DNA of 64,000 nucleotides from G963674665 sp963674665 (GTDB taxonomy: Bacteria > Desulfobacterota > Desulfovibrionia > Desulfovibrionales > Desulfovibrionaceae). Shown in pieces: positions 25,160-34,448 of this stretch (the first letter of the stretch is position 1; each line of letters begins with the position of its first letter). The notes under the pieces are model-generated. The model ran no database searches, was not told where the DNA came from, and saw only the letters and a list, made by a program, of their open reading frames with translations. The stretch covers positions 1-64,000 of the forward strand of contig CAXXPL010000013.1 in NCBI GenBank assembly GCA_963674665.2, in the 5' to 3' direction. Made by a program: the position numbers and the translations under genes.

Positions 25160-27217
25160 ATGCAAGATTCACAAACACTGATCAACGTCAGCGTGGTATT
25201 TTACATCCCCTCTTGGGGGCGTTTCAGCCATCACCGACTTGCGGCACTACTTGAAGAATTCGAGAATGGCGGACCGGCAGCCTCCGGAATCGAAGTCATC
25301 CTTGCCGCCGCCATCGATCCCGAGAGCTTGGATAACAAAACAGCCGAAGCGCTTGCCGCAATGCTCGAAAGGCACCCCCGGCTCAAGCTGGGCCGGATGG
25401 ACGCCGCGAGCAGTGGCGGGGCGCTGCTCAACAGCGCCATGCAACAGGCCAGGGGAAGCCGCATCGCCTGTGTGGACAGTCGCGCCTACCTCAAGGCCGA
25501 GGCCATACTGCTGATGCGTCACAGCATGGACAAGGCCGGGGCAGCCGCAGCTTTCGTTCCCCAGCCCGAGGCTCGCGCCTTGCTCTCGCGCGGCTTTGCC
25601 GCTGATTCCGGCCTGAACCTGCTTGTGGCCCTGCTGCGCACCCCCACTCCTCCTGCCATTGCAATGTGGGACAAGGACCTGTTCAAGAGCATCGGCCCCC
25701 TGGACAAAACCCTCGATTTCACCATGCTCAATGATCTGCTGCTCCGTGCGGCGGAGCAGTCCCGGATCCTGGCCGTGAATCCGGATCTGGCCAACATGCC
25801 GCCTTCGCGGCTCTTCGCGGACAAGAAAACACGCCCCCAGTTGGAACAGCGTGCCATGGACGAGGAGTACCGCATGCTGGACGCCGCGCTGTCCAGGTTC
25901 GTGGACGGAGAACTTCCAGCCTTTTCAAACGTCGTGCTGGCAAAAGAAATGAATCGTCACGCCAGGGCGACCATGGCGCAGCTTCGCGCCCTTCAGGGCG
26001 ATGGCAAATGCTCGGTCCAGGACATCTGCCACTCGGCCTTCGCCTTTGCGCTGCTGTCGCTGCGCTTTAACGAATACGAGAGCGCCCGGCAGACACTGGA
26101 CACCGTCATCTCCATCATCAGCGAGCAACGCGACATAATGCGCCTGTACAGATGGCTGGTGATGCGCAAGCCCTTAAACCATCCGCTGCCCTCCACCGGT
26201 GCGGAACGCATCGAGGGCGCTCCCTCCGGCCCTCAGGTCGTGGTGGCCACACCGCTGTTCAATCAGGGGCGCTATCTCAGGGAGACTGTGGACTCGGTGC
26301 GCGCGCAGACCTGGCCCAACTGGCGGATGGTCATCGTGGACGACAGCTCCACTGACGATTCCTACGAACAGGCCAGGAGCATCCTGGCGGATCTGGAAGA
26401 TCCGCGCATCACGCTGCTACAGCATGAAAACTCGGGACTGGGCGCGACCCGAAACCGGGCCATCCGTGAGGTCCCGGGCGCACATGTGGTCTGCCTGGAT
26501 GCCGACGACACCCTCGCGCCGGATCACTTCGCCATCTGCCTGGATATGTTGAACCAGAACCCTCGTGCCGGATGGATTTCCCCAAAGACACTGGTTTTCG
26601 GTCAAGACAATCACATCGCATTTCATGAAGATTTCGATTTTGTCCGGTCACTGCTCATCAGCGTTTCGCCTTGTTCCTCAATGATTCGACGCGAAGCACT
26701 GGACAACATTGACCTTTTTCGGGAGGACCTCACTGCCAGGGAGGATTGGGAGAGATGGCTTGAAATGGCTGAGCATGGATGGATAGCCGTAACCACCACC
26801 CAGCCCCTTTTTTTTTATCGTCACGCGGTGAGGCGTCCGGGGCTGAAAACACTTTCCAACATTCCGAGCAAAGAGGAAATCATTTCTCTGCACCCCTGGT
26901 GGTATCGGGTGGACTTAAGCCAAGAGGTGAGGCTCAAGGCATATTCCGAGTTCGGTACAGTACGATTTTCACCCTGGTTTCTGAACATGCGCAACGTGGA
27001 GCGTATATCTCCGGTTTTGCATGACCGCGAGGCGTTCCTCACTGTCATGGCCGAAGTCAAGGCGGAGTACCCTCCCATCACCAAGCCAAAACGCTGGAAT
27101 GACATGCCCGATGACTGCTGCCATGTCATTCGCAGGAAAAAATACGGCATCCCGTTTTCTTCGCAGGTGAACTGGAGGGAATACGGGATCATTGCCCAAG
27201 AAGGGAGCGGTTTATGA
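25160..27217 (+). CDS. Glycosyltransferase family 2 protein, two-domain
   Basis: A 685-residue cytoplasmic enzyme. The C-terminal domain (about 348-580) is a clear GT-A/GT2 fold: VVVATPLFNQGRYL, the UDP-binding VIVDDSSTDDS, the metal-binding CLDADDTLAP, and the acceptor-side REDWERW. The N-terminal 230 residues look like a second, degenerate GT-A domain (VSVVFYIPSW, no DxD), followed by a helical linker. It is the first gene of a two-gene operon; its stop overlaps the start of the next glycosyltransferase (ATGA). The ribosome binding site before ATG 25160 is weak. Likely role: O-antigen, capsule or protein glycan assembly; donor and acceptor unknown. Confidence 0.85.
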   Translation: MQDSQTLINVSVVFYIPSWGRFSHHRLAALLEEFENGGPAASGIEVILAAAIDPESLDNKTAEALAAMLERHPRLKLGRMDAASSGGALLNSAMQQARGSRIACVDSRAYLKAEAILLMRHSMDKAGAAAAFVPQPEARALLSRGFAADSGLNLLVALLRTPTPPAIAMWDKDLFKSIGPLDKTLDFTMLNDLLLRAAEQSRILAVNPDLANMPPSRLFADKKTRPQLEQRAMDEEYRMLDAALSRFVDGELPAFSNVVLAKEMNRHARATMAQLRALQGDGKCSVQDICHSAFAFALLSLRFNEYESARQTLDTVISIISEQRDIMRLYRWLVMRKPLNHPLPSTGAERIEGAPSGPQVVVATPLFNQGRYLRETVDSVRAQTWPNWRMVIVDDSSTDDSYEQARSILADLEDPRITLLQHENSGLGATRNRAIREVPGAHVVCLDADDTLAPDHFAICLDMLNQNPRAGWISPKTLVFGQDNHIAFHEDFDFVRSLLISVSPCSSMIRREALDNIDLFREDLTAREDWERWLEMAEHGWIAVTTTQPLFFYRHAVRRPGLKTLSNIPSKEEIISLHPWWYRVDLSQEVRLKAYSEFGTVRFSPWFLNMRNVERISPVLHDREAFLTVMAEVKAEYPPITKPKRWNDMPDDCCHVIRRKKYGIPFSSQVNWREYGIIAQEGSGL

Positions 27218-28314
27218 AAACCGTCATCTTCTTCGGCCCCACCTTCCGTAAACAGGCTGTCTGGCTGACCCTGGCAAGATACGTCATCAGCGACCTGTTC
27301 AGAGCCTTGCACGGCAGATGCAGGATTTGTGTGGCCTGCGAGGAAATGCCCAACTTCACCATCCAGGGCAAGCGGCACCTCAAGGACAATTTTGATGTGG
27401 AGTTCCACGAGATCCCCACAGGCATAAGCCAGGAGGAGCGCATCCCGCTGCTGCAAAGAATCTGCGAACAGCTGGATGCAGACGTGCTGACCAATGTCCT
27501 GGCCGGCGGCACAAAATGGGGGCACGCAGCCTCGGTCATCGCGCACAGAATGGGCATCAAGGGTGTGCCCCGCATCTCCGGAGACGAGATCACCGCATTG
27601 ATGCTGGAGGGCGCGTTCGAGCCCGAGAGCCCCAGGCACAGGGAGATGCTCGCCCTGCAAGAGGAGAGTTTCACACTAGCGCAGACCGTCATCACCATGT
27701 CCCCCTGGGAGCAGCGACGCTGTCAGGCAGTGATCGAACACGACAAGGACAAGGTCAAAGTCTGCATGCGAGGTGTGGACCTGGAAAAATTGACCTACAG
27801 GGAACGCCCCCCAAAGGTGCTCAGGAAATTCTCCTACATCGGCAGGAACTCAGCGGAAAAGGGGTATTTTTTCGTGGAGGAGGCTGCGGAGAAACTCCAT
27901 GAACTGGCTCCGGACGTGCGCCTGTTCTTTGCCGGGAACTTCGAGCCCCTGCGCCAGGGAAACAAGGTCTACACCGGCTACATAGACAGCGAAAAGCTCA
28001 GCTCATACTACGACGGCATCGACAGCCTGCTGCTGCCCTCCCTCACCGAGGGCATGCCCCAGGTGGTCTGCGAAGCCATGGCCAAGGGCAAGCCTGTCAT
28101 CGTCTCGCGGCATCTGTTCCAGGGGTATCTGGAACACGGCAGGACCGCCATGCTCGTGAACCTGTCAGGAGACGACGTGGCCAAGGCCATAACCATGCTG
28201 CACAGGGACAGGGACTTTGCCGCGGCCATGGGCCGGGCCAGTAGGGAATTCGCAATGGAGCATTTCGACAAGGCGGTCTGGGACGAGAAATACCGAAAGA
28301 TCATCCTGGGCTGA
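27214..28314 (+). CDS. GT-B glycosyltransferase, family 4 type
   Basis: A 366-residue retaining glycosyltransferase. The C-terminal Glycos_transf_1 domain (about 195-350) shows FSYIGRNSAEKGYFF (donor phosphate loop with the KG pair), DVRLFFAGN, and the EGMPQVVCEAMAKGKPVI signature with the ExxxxxxxE acidic pair. The N-terminal half carries the acceptor fold. It is translationally coupled to the GT2 gene before it, and convergent with another GT2 gene 51 bases away. Part of a surface-glycan island. Confidence 0.9.
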   Translation: MKTVIFFGPTFRKQAVWLTLARYVISDLFRALHGRCRICVACEEMPNFTIQGKRHLKDNFDVEFHEIPTGISQEERIPLLQRICEQLDADVLTNVLAGGTKWGHAASVIAHRMGIKGVPRISGDEITALMLEGAFEPESPRHREMLALQEESFTLAQTVITMSPWEQRRCQAVIEHDKDKVKVCMRGVDLEKLTYRERPPKVLRKFSYIGRNSAEKGYFFVEEAAEKLHELAPDVRLFFAGNFEPLRQGNKVYTGYIDSEKLSSYYDGIDSLLLPSLTEGMPQVVCEAMAKGKPVIVSRHLFQGYLEHGRTAMLVNLSGDDVAKAITMLHRDRDFAAAMGRASREFAMEHFDKAVWDEKYRKIILG

Positions 28315-28364
28315 ACCAATGACCGCCGTGCTGTATGAAACCAGACGCACCCAGTGTGTCAGTG

Positions 28365-29318
28365 TCAATCTTCAGTGGCCCCAGGGTTCTGGGATGCCTG
28401 CCGCTGATCGATAACCTCCAGCAGTTGCATCGCGACTTGCATGCATTGTTCCCCAGGTTTCAGCTTGAGCACCAGTCTGATTTGCTTCATCGCGCTTTCC
28501 TGGGCGCCGAGATTCAAGAACCGCTCCGCGACGAGCAGGCGTGCCACGGCTTCGGCCTGGTTGTCCGGCGCCTCCCCCCACCCTGCGTTGGGCACCAGTC
28601 TTTGCAAGGGGTAACGTTCCAGCAGCCCCTCCACCACCCGATATCCATGCATCGGCTCAACGCCCTTTTGCCGAGTGGCATTACAACTCCTTCTCCAAAT
28701 GGCGGTGCAGAGCCCGATATGGCGAAATTCCACCTGGCCGGCGACGCGGACGTACCATTCATAGTCCTGGGCGCGGGGGAATGAGAGGTCATAGCCACCA
28801 TATTGCTCGTACAGGCACTTCTTGACCAGGGTTCCAGTGTCGGGAACACCGTTACGAAAAATCATCCCAGCCGGAACATCCTCGGGCCGGCCGGTCCAGT
28901 CCTCATACTCCACCATCTTGACAGGCTTGAGATTCAAATCCGTCAATAGAGTACTGCCGTAGAGCACTCCGGCCTCTGGAAAACGAATCAAGAAGTCGAT
29001 ATAGGCGTCCAACACCCCCTTATTGAGACGATCGTCCGCACCAAGCCAGAGGACATAATCGCCCCGCGCCTCGGCTATGCACCTGTTGCGCGAGTCCGGT
29101 CTGCCCGAATGATCTTTCCGCACATAACGGAGATTGGGCAGGCGTAAGCGCCTTACGATCGCCTCCGTATTGTCGGTGGAGCCGTCATCGACCACCACCA
29201 CTTCAAAATCCCTGGTTGCATTGTCATAAATGCTGGCAATGGCGTCTGGAAGAGTGTCGGCGCTATTATAGGAAAAAAAACACGATGAGATGAGGGGTTG
29301 TGAGTCGCTTGTGGTCAT
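28365..29318 (-). CDS. Glycosyltransferase family 2 protein
   Basis: A 317-residue GT-A enzyme. Motifs: SCFFSYNSADTLPDAI (N-terminal strand and helix), VVVVDDGSTDNTEAIV (nucleotide binding), DSRNRCIAEARGDY, LWLGADD (metal-binding), and QDYEWYVRVA (catalytic acidic region). The last 80 residues are helical, TPR-like (AVARLLVAERFLNLG). It is read opposite to the two other glycosyltransferases. Its upstream side is an AT-rich gap leading to the IS5 fragment. Confidence 0.88.
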   Translation of the reverse strand: MTTSDSQPLISSCFFSYNSADTLPDAIASIYDNATRDFEVVVVDDGSTDNTEAIVRRLRLPNLRYVRKDHSGRPDSRNRCIAEARGDYVLWLGADDRLNKGVLDAYIDFLIRFPEAGVLYGSTLLTDLNLKPVKMVEYEDWTGRPEDVPAGMIFRNGVPDTGTLVKKCLYEQYGGYDLSFPRAQDYEWYVRVAGQVEFRHIGLCTAIWRRSCNATRQKGVEPMHGYRVVEGLLERYPLQRLVPNAGWGEAPDNQAEAVARLLVAERFLNLGAQESAMKQIRLVLKLKPGEQCMQVAMQLLEVIDQRQASQNPGATED

Positions 29319-29884
29319 GGTCTATTTTTTCTCCAAGAAACTTTTTTTGCGGAGATGTTATAATTTCTGCGTTAAAATGCAAGTATCATTCCCCATTGTT
29401 ATCAGAAACTTTTTCCGGGCACGGAACTTTCGATTCACAATACAATTTACAGTCTTCTCCCTTCTCCAGGAAGGGTCATTTGACATTGACACGGAGCTTG
29501 ATTTCAAGCTCTATTGATAAATGCTTTCGAAAGCCTTGGATCAAGCCGCAGAGTGACAAAATTTCCACGGCCGAAACAAATTCGGGACCGTTGGAAAATT
29601 GAATCCCTTTCCCAAAATCCCGTTTATTCACTGGAAGAGATCCTCCTTCAATCGGCTATTCGGCAAGTCGAGCCGGACTTTCAGTATTGTCAACTGGCTG
29701 CATTATCCCACTTTTACGAGCTGGTGGGATTCGGCGCATTCATTACGTGGCTGTCCGGGCATTATATTTACAAAATTTATAACAGCTTTACATAAGCTTA
29801 AGAAACCACTGATTTAATCCTCATGATTTTGATGGCCAAATGTTTGATTTTACAGTATAGTTCTCTCATCCAAGGGCGGAGGTC
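29319..29884. other. AT-rich gap between glycosyltransferase and IS5 fragment
   Basis: 566 bases with no supported gene. Two overlapping plus-strand frames (29514-29795, 29599-29817) lack ribosome binding sites and known domains. A perfect 8-bp palindrome with a 2-base loop, GAGCTTGA/TCAAGCTC, lies at 29494-29511. It probably includes the left end of the IS5-type element, but I could not delimit its inverted repeat. Confidence 0.4.
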
Positions 29885-30403
29885 ATGAAACAGCTCAGTT
29901 TTAGTGATGTCGAATACAGCTTGCGCAAGCGGATGACGAAACGTGAAGAATTTCTGCGAGCTATGGACGAGTTCATCCCCTGGGAAGAATGGGTGGCCTA
30001 CGTTGAGCCTCATTATCCGAAAGGTCGGCGTGGGCGTCCGCCTTTGGGCATTGAAAAAATGTTGCGCATGTATCTGCTGCAGTGCTGGTTCAACCTGTCG
30101 GATGAGGGTATAGAGGACGCCATCTATGATAGCTATGCGCTACACTGGTTCATGAAAATCAACTTTGTGGACGAACAGGTTCCGGACGCCACAACGCTGC
30201 TCAAGTTCCGGCATTTGTTGGAGAAGCACAATATTGCCAAGGTGTTTTTCCACGCCTTTACCTCCACACTTGAAAAGTGCGGCTACATAATGCGCGGTGG
30301 CAGTATCGTAGACGCCACGCTCATCCAGGCGCCGAGCTCGACCATGAATAAAAAGAGAGAACGCGATCCCGAGATGCGCCAAAGACAATTTTCAGGGCCA
30401 TGA
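29885..30403 (+). CDS. IS5-family transposase, truncated
   Basis: A 172-residue N-terminal part of an IS5-group transposase: the DUF772-type region (RRGRPPLGIEKMLRMYLLQ, then LSDEGIEDAIYDSYAL), PDATTLLKFRHLLE, and the first catalytic Asp in GGSIVDATLIQAPSS. The frame then goes MNKKRERDPEMRQ and ends after seven unrelated codons, where an intact protein would continue for about 150 residues with the second Asp and the Glu. The element is therefore inactive. It forms the right border of the glycosyltransferase island. Confidence 0.85.
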   Translation: MKQLSFSDVEYSLRKRMTKREEFLRAMDEFIPWEEWVAYVEPHYPKGRRGRPPLGIEKMLRMYLLQCWFNLSDEGIEDAIYDSYALHWFMKINFVDEQVPDATTLLKFRHLLEKHNIAKVFFHAFTSTLEKCGYIMRGGSIVDATLIQAPSSTMNKKRERDPEMRQRQFSGP

Positions 30404-30705
30404 AACCGATATTTGTGGCCCTGGTGCACCGCTTTTCCGAAGTGTCCGTTGCTCGCCCTCTCTCCTGCTGTGAAATGCCGCCCTGCTTCATCGGAGACAC
30501 AACTGCTCCGCTGATGTTCTGGACATCATCGCCAAAATTTGCTTTGATGATACTGTTGGCAAACATGTGATTCATGCCTTTAATTCGGCAAAATTCGACT
30601 GTCCGACCGAGTCCATTTGAAGACAAATATTACGTTTACGCATACCGAGCGCGGCATCATGGCTACAGCTTATCCAAAACAACATAACATTTCTCATCGG
30701 TACCA
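30404..30705. other. Gap after the IS5 fragment
   Basis: 302 bases without a supported gene. A 101-codon minus-strand frame at 30321-30626 partly overlaps the transposase fragment and shows no domain. The break point of the IS lies at about 30380. The start of the following sensor gene has no strong ribosome binding site. Confidence 0.4.
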
Positions 30706-32559
30706 ATGAAACCACAACTCAAATGGGTTCTCCTTTTTTCTCTGCTGGCGCTGCTATGGGGCGGGCAACTTTTGACCGGCATTTCCTCCCATGTATCATC
30801 CAGCCGCGTTCTCATGCGCCATGCAAGGGATATCATGGACAACATCGCCCTTTTCACCATGAGGCGTTCAGAGGGGTTCCTGTCCATAGCCAACGCAGCG
30901 GCGAGTCTCACAAAGCGCATGGTGGATTCCGGCATCGTGGCCGGTGCGGACAAGGAATCCATGGAACAGTATTTCTTCAACCAATTGGATATCTACCCCC
31001 AATTCTCTGGCATATATTTCGGAAGCCTGGATGGCCAGTTCTTCTACGTATGCCGCTACAACAAGGATGAAGCGGCATTCCGAACAAAGATCATAGAACC
31101 GGTCAACGATGGTAAGGGCTTGACCACCAGGCTGACTTATTACGACGCCCGGAACAACATCCTCAGCCACTCCACGGACCCCAATGATTCTTACGACCCC
31201 AGGACCCGCCCCTGGTTCGAAAAGGCCCTGGAGAAAAACGGGCTTATTTGGACCGATCCATACATTTTCTTCACAGCCCAGAAACCGGGCATCACCACCG
31301 CGGCTCCCGTGACCCGTGAGGACGGAAGCCCGCTTGGGGTCGTGGGCATAGACATCGAAATCGACGACCTCTCCATCTTCCTGTCACGCCTCTCCATCGG
31401 CAAGCACGGCAAGGCGTTCATCCTGCACCCCAACGGCAATGTTCTGGCGCACTCCAACCTGGAGATGATCACCACCGGTGACGCCGAGGGAAAGAGCACA
31501 CAGTTGCCCAGGATCACCGCCATCATGGATCCCCTGGCCCGGCTCGCCTTCGCGTCCTCGGGGCTGTCCTTTGGCGACAACGACCAGCTCTCCCTCGCAG
31601 AGTCCCGGTTCTCCTCCTTCGAATACGAGGGCGCGCCCTACATGGCCATGTTCCACCCTTTTGCGGAGGGCGCCTGGCCATGGATCATCGGCCTCTACAT
31701 GCCCGAGGACGACTATCTGGGGGCGTTGAAGGAAAATCGCCAAAATACCTATTACATAGCCATATTTTTCACCATCCTCGCCACGCTGCTGGCGCTTCTG
31801 CTCTCCCGGACAATTTCAAAACCCATCCAGAACCTGGAACGCGGGGCCGTGGCCATCCGCAACCACGATCTGGAGACCACCTTCGACACGTCCTCCATCT
31901 ACAGGGAGATCCAGGAGACAGCGGACGCATTCAACACCATGCGCGCGGAACTCAAAAAACTGCAGGGAGAGCTCAACCGCTCCCATCACGAGACCATAAT
32001 CCGGCTTGCCGCGGTGGCGGAATTCAAGGATAGGGACACGGCCCAACATTTGCATCGGGTCAGCGACCTGGCCGTGATCATGGCCCGGGAACTGGGACTG
32101 CCGTCAAGGGAGGTGGAGTTGATCAAAAACGCCAGTCCCATGCACGACGTGGGCAAGATGGGCGTTCCGGACGCCATCCTGATGAAACCCGGTCCCCTTA
32201 CCCCGGAGGAGCGGGAAGTCATCGAACGCCACCCCCTCTATGGGGCCGATATCCTGAGCCATCCCGAGTCCGAGCTCATGCGGGTCTCCCATGACATCGC
32301 CCTCATGCACCACGAGCGGTGGGACGGTAAGGGATACCCGAACAGGCTGGCCGGAGAGGAAATCAATCTCCCGGCGCGAATCGTGGCCCTGGTGGATGTC
32401 TTCGACGCGGTGATGTCCGAGCGCTGCTACAAATCGGCCATTCCTTTCGATGAGGCTGTGAAGATCGTTCAACAGGAAAGGGGACGGCACTTCGACCCGC
32501 TTATTGCCGACGCCTTCATGCGCCGCCTGGACGAAATCAGGAAGTTGTACAGCAACTAG
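30706..32559 (+). CDS. Cache-HAMP-HD-GYP sensor, cyclic di-GMP phosphodiesterase
   Basis: A 617-residue inner-membrane protein. Helix 1 (about 7-25), a periplasmic dCache sensor (about 35-340; signature YDPRTRPWFEKALE and PVTREDGSPLGVVGIDI), helix 2 (about 345-365), HAMP (about 365-420), then HD-GYP (about 430-610). The catalytic set is intact: MHDVGKMG (HD), HHERWDGKGYP (GYP) and DVFDAVMS. It should hydrolyse cyclic di-GMP to pGpG/GMP in response to a small periplasmic ligand, possibly an amino or organic acid. It stands alone right after the glycan island. Confidence 0.92.
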   Translation: MKPQLKWVLLFSLLALLWGGQLLTGISSHVSSSRVLMRHARDIMDNIALFTMRRSEGFLSIANAAASLTKRMVDSGIVAGADKESMEQYFFNQLDIYPQFSGIYFGSLDGQFFYVCRYNKDEAAFRTKIIEPVNDGKGLTTRLTYYDARNNILSHSTDPNDSYDPRTRPWFEKALEKNGLIWTDPYIFFTAQKPGITTAAPVTREDGSPLGVVGIDIEIDDLSIFLSRLSIGKHGKAFILHPNGNVLAHSNLEMITTGDAEGKSTQLPRITAIMDPLARLAFASSGLSFGDNDQLSLAESRFSSFEYEGAPYMAMFHPFAEGAWPWIIGLYMPEDDYLGALKENRQNTYYIAIFFTILATLLALLLSRTISKPIQNLERGAVAIRNHDLETTFDTSSIYREIQETADAFNTMRAELKKLQGELNRSHHETIIRLAAVAEFKDRDTAQHLHRVSDLAVIMARELGLPSREVELIKNASPMHDVGKMGVPDAILMKPGPLTPEEREVIERHPLYGADILSHPESELMRVSHDIALMHHERWDGKGYPNRLAGEEINLPARIVALVDVFDAVMSERCYKSAIPFDEAVKIVQQERGRHFDPLIADAFMRRLDEIRKLYSN

Positions 32560-32727
32560 AACATATTACCCTTGAAGTGCTTGTAGGCTGGCAACTCCTT
32601 GCGGCGCGTTTGTATTTTTCAAAGTTGAAATGCTCCAGCCGGGCGCCTCACGCACATTTCGGACGCGCCATTGTTTTCGCGCAGCCTCCCGTGCTATGTT
32701 CAACCCAGTTGAGATCAAGGGGGAGCC

Positions 32728-33189
32728 ATGACGGAAACAGATGTTTTTCAGATTGTTCCGGCAATAGACCGGTGGCACTGGTTCTGGCTGATCCTGGTCT
32801 TCACCGTCGTACTGGTGGTGCTGGCCGTGGGAGCGGCTATCTACAGTGTCTGGGCGGCCAAGAAAACCTGGGTGGAGCTGGGTCCGGTCTCCATGCGCAT
32901 CCACTCCGGCTTCTACAGCCGTACCGTGGCGTTGTCCGATCTGCTGCTCGAGCAGGCCCGCGTCCTGGACCTGAACGAGGAGCGTCAATTCCGCCCCTCC
33001 ATCAGAACCAATGGCATCGGCATGCCTGGCCTGCAAGCCGGATGGTTCAGACTGAAGAACAAGGAAAAGGCCCTGGTGTTCGTGAGCGACCGTTCCAGGG
33101 TCGCCTACCTGCCCACCCGCAAGGGATACAGCCTCATGTTCAGCCTGGAATCCCCCGTCGTATTTCTGGAACGCCTGGGCGCACATTGA
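32728..33189 (+). CDS. Membrane-anchored PH-like (bPH) domain protein
   Basis: A 153-residue protein with one membrane helix (about 20-42, FWLILVFTVVLVVLAVGAA) and a C-terminal beta-rich domain (WVELGPVSMRIHSGFYSRTVALSDL ... LVFVSDRSRVAYLPTRKGY) that matches bacterial PH-like domains. GGGGGAG lies just before the ATG. The function of such proteins is generally unknown; a membrane-linked scaffolding role is possible. It stands between the HD-GYP sensor and a TPR protein. Confidence 0.75.
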   Translation: MTETDVFQIVPAIDRWHWFWLILVFTVVLVVLAVGAAIYSVWAAKKTWVELGPVSMRIHSGFYSRTVALSDLLLEQARVLDLNEERQFRPSIRTNGIGMPGLQAGWFRLKNKEKALVFVSDRSRVAYLPTRKGYSLMFSLESPVVFLERLGAH

Positions 33190-33383
33190 ATGACGTCACT
33201 CACGTCTTCCATGGGATTGCCAATCGAACAAGGTAAGTCAAAATGATACGGCCTTGTTGTTCCGCCCATGGTCATCCTCCTCCAAAGGAAGCAGGCACTT
33301 GTTTCTTTGAGCAAAGTGGCGCATAAGACTTTCTTGCCAACAGATAATGTGGTGGGGCAAGATTCTCCCAGGAGGTACTCTTC

Positions 33384-34109
33384 ATGATTCCCCGAATAAT
33401 CCCGCTGTTGCTGTTGTTCTGCTTGGTGTTCCCCAGTCTGCTCCATGCGAAGACCAAGCAGGAGGAAATTCCCCCGCAGCCGACAGTCGAGGATGACTTG
33501 AACAATGCCGTGGCGGCACAGAGCAGCGGCGATCTGGATACGGCTCTCAGGCTCTACACCAAGGTTCTGGAATCCGGGCAGTTGCCCACCAGAAACCCGG
33601 CGGTGTATTTCTCTTACAACAACAGGGGCCTGATCTACATGAACAAGGGCATGCTGGACGCCGCCATGCTCGATTTCAACAAGGCGCTCGAGTACAACCC
33701 CAAGTTCGCCACCGCCTACTTCAACAGGGGGCGTGTCTGGGCGGAAAAAGGTGAGATCAAGCAAGCCATGGCCGACTACACCCGGGCCATCGAGCTCGAG
33801 CCCCACTACGCCAAGGCCTATTTCAACAGAGGCATCCTGTGGCGGATGCGCCTGCAGTTCGACAAGGCGGTTGCGGACTTCACCAAGGCTCTGGAGAACG
33901 ACCCGGAGAACGCCATGGCCTGGTACGCCAAAGGGGTCGCGCTCATGAACCTTTCCCGCCTGCCCGAGGCGGTGAAGGACTTCACCAAGGCCATCGAGTT
34001 GAATCCCAACCTCTCCGAGGCATACTTGCACAGGGGCGAGGCTTATAATAAGATGGGAGACACTTCAAAGGCCCATATGGATTTCAACAAAGCCAGGGAC
34101 CTCAAGTAG
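33384..34109 (+). CDS. Exported TPR-repeat protein
   Basis: A 241-residue protein with a signal peptide (1-22, LLHA-K) and about five tetratricopeptide repeats from residue 36 to the end (repeated YFNRGRVWAEKGEIKQAM / DYTRAIELEP patterns). TPR proteins mediate protein-protein contacts; a periplasmic role is likely. AGGAGG lies just before the ATG. It is followed after 26 bases by the gene of a 53-residue lipoprotein and then a terminator, so the two form an operon. Confidence 0.85.
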   Translation: MIPRIIPLLLLFCLVFPSLLHAKTKQEEIPPQPTVEDDLNNAVAAQSSGDLDTALRLYTKVLESGQLPTRNPAVYFSYNNRGLIYMNKGMLDAAMLDFNKALEYNPKFATAYFNRGRVWAEKGEIKQAMADYTRAIELEPHYAKAYFNRGILWRMRLQFDKAVADFTKALENDPENAMAWYAKGVALMNLSRLPEAVKDFTKAIELNPNLSEAYLHRGEAYNKMGDTSKAHMDFNKARDLK

Positions 34110-34135
34110 GAACCCCCATATTCACGGAGGTAACC

Positions 34136-34297
34136 ATGCGTCGTTTTTTCATACTCGCCCTTGCGGCTCTGCTGTGTATGAACATTGTCTTTGGCTGCTC
34201 CTGGGCGGGGCGCACCACTGGCAAGGTGGTCAACAGCGTGGAACACGGAGCCGACAAATTCGAACAGAGCTATGACAAGGAACGTCAACAACAGTAA
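34136..34297 (+). CDS. Small entericidin-like lipoprotein
   Basis: A 53-residue protein: a signal sequence (MRRFFILALAALLCMN), lipobox VFGC with Cys21, and a short charged mature part rich in Gln/Lys/Glu. GGAGG lies 5 bases before the ATG. It resembles small lipoproteins of the entericidin type only in size and layout. It is co-transcribed with the TPR protein and ends 25 bases before a textbook terminator. Confidence 0.8.
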   Translation: MRRFFILALAALLCMNIVFGCSWAGRTTGKVVNSVEHGADKFEQSYDKERQQQ

Positions 34298-34321
34298 CCT
34301 TGTTCAGGCCACAACTTTCAA

Positions 34322-34357
34322 AGCCCCGCCAGACTATGTCCGGCGGGGCTTTTTTTA
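34322..34357 (+). terminator. Rho-independent terminator
   Basis: A perfect 9-bp stem AGCCCCGCC (34322-34330) / GGCGGGGCT (34342-34350), followed by seven T residues. It ends the TPR/lipoprotein operon. Confidence 0.95.
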
Positions 34358-34375
34358 TTCACTGAAATCATGACC

Positions 34376-34410
34376 GGGAGGAACCCTTTTATGGTAAAGG
34401 GTCCCCCCCC
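34376..34410. repeat. Dispersed G-run/C-run hairpin, copy 3
   Basis: The core ACCCTTT (34383-34389) / AAAGGGT (34396-34402) is perfect, and the outer GGGAGG can pair with the C-run 34403-34410. It lies at the 3' end of the leftward DJ-1 gene and may terminate it. Confidence 0.65.
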
Positions 34411-34448
34411 GCAAATCTCACCAATATATCAAGGCAATAAAACCAGCA

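Noticed and set aside
30321..30626. 101-codon minus-strand frame near the IS5 fragment
   Set aside because: It overlaps the transposase fragment, has no domain and no ribosome binding site.
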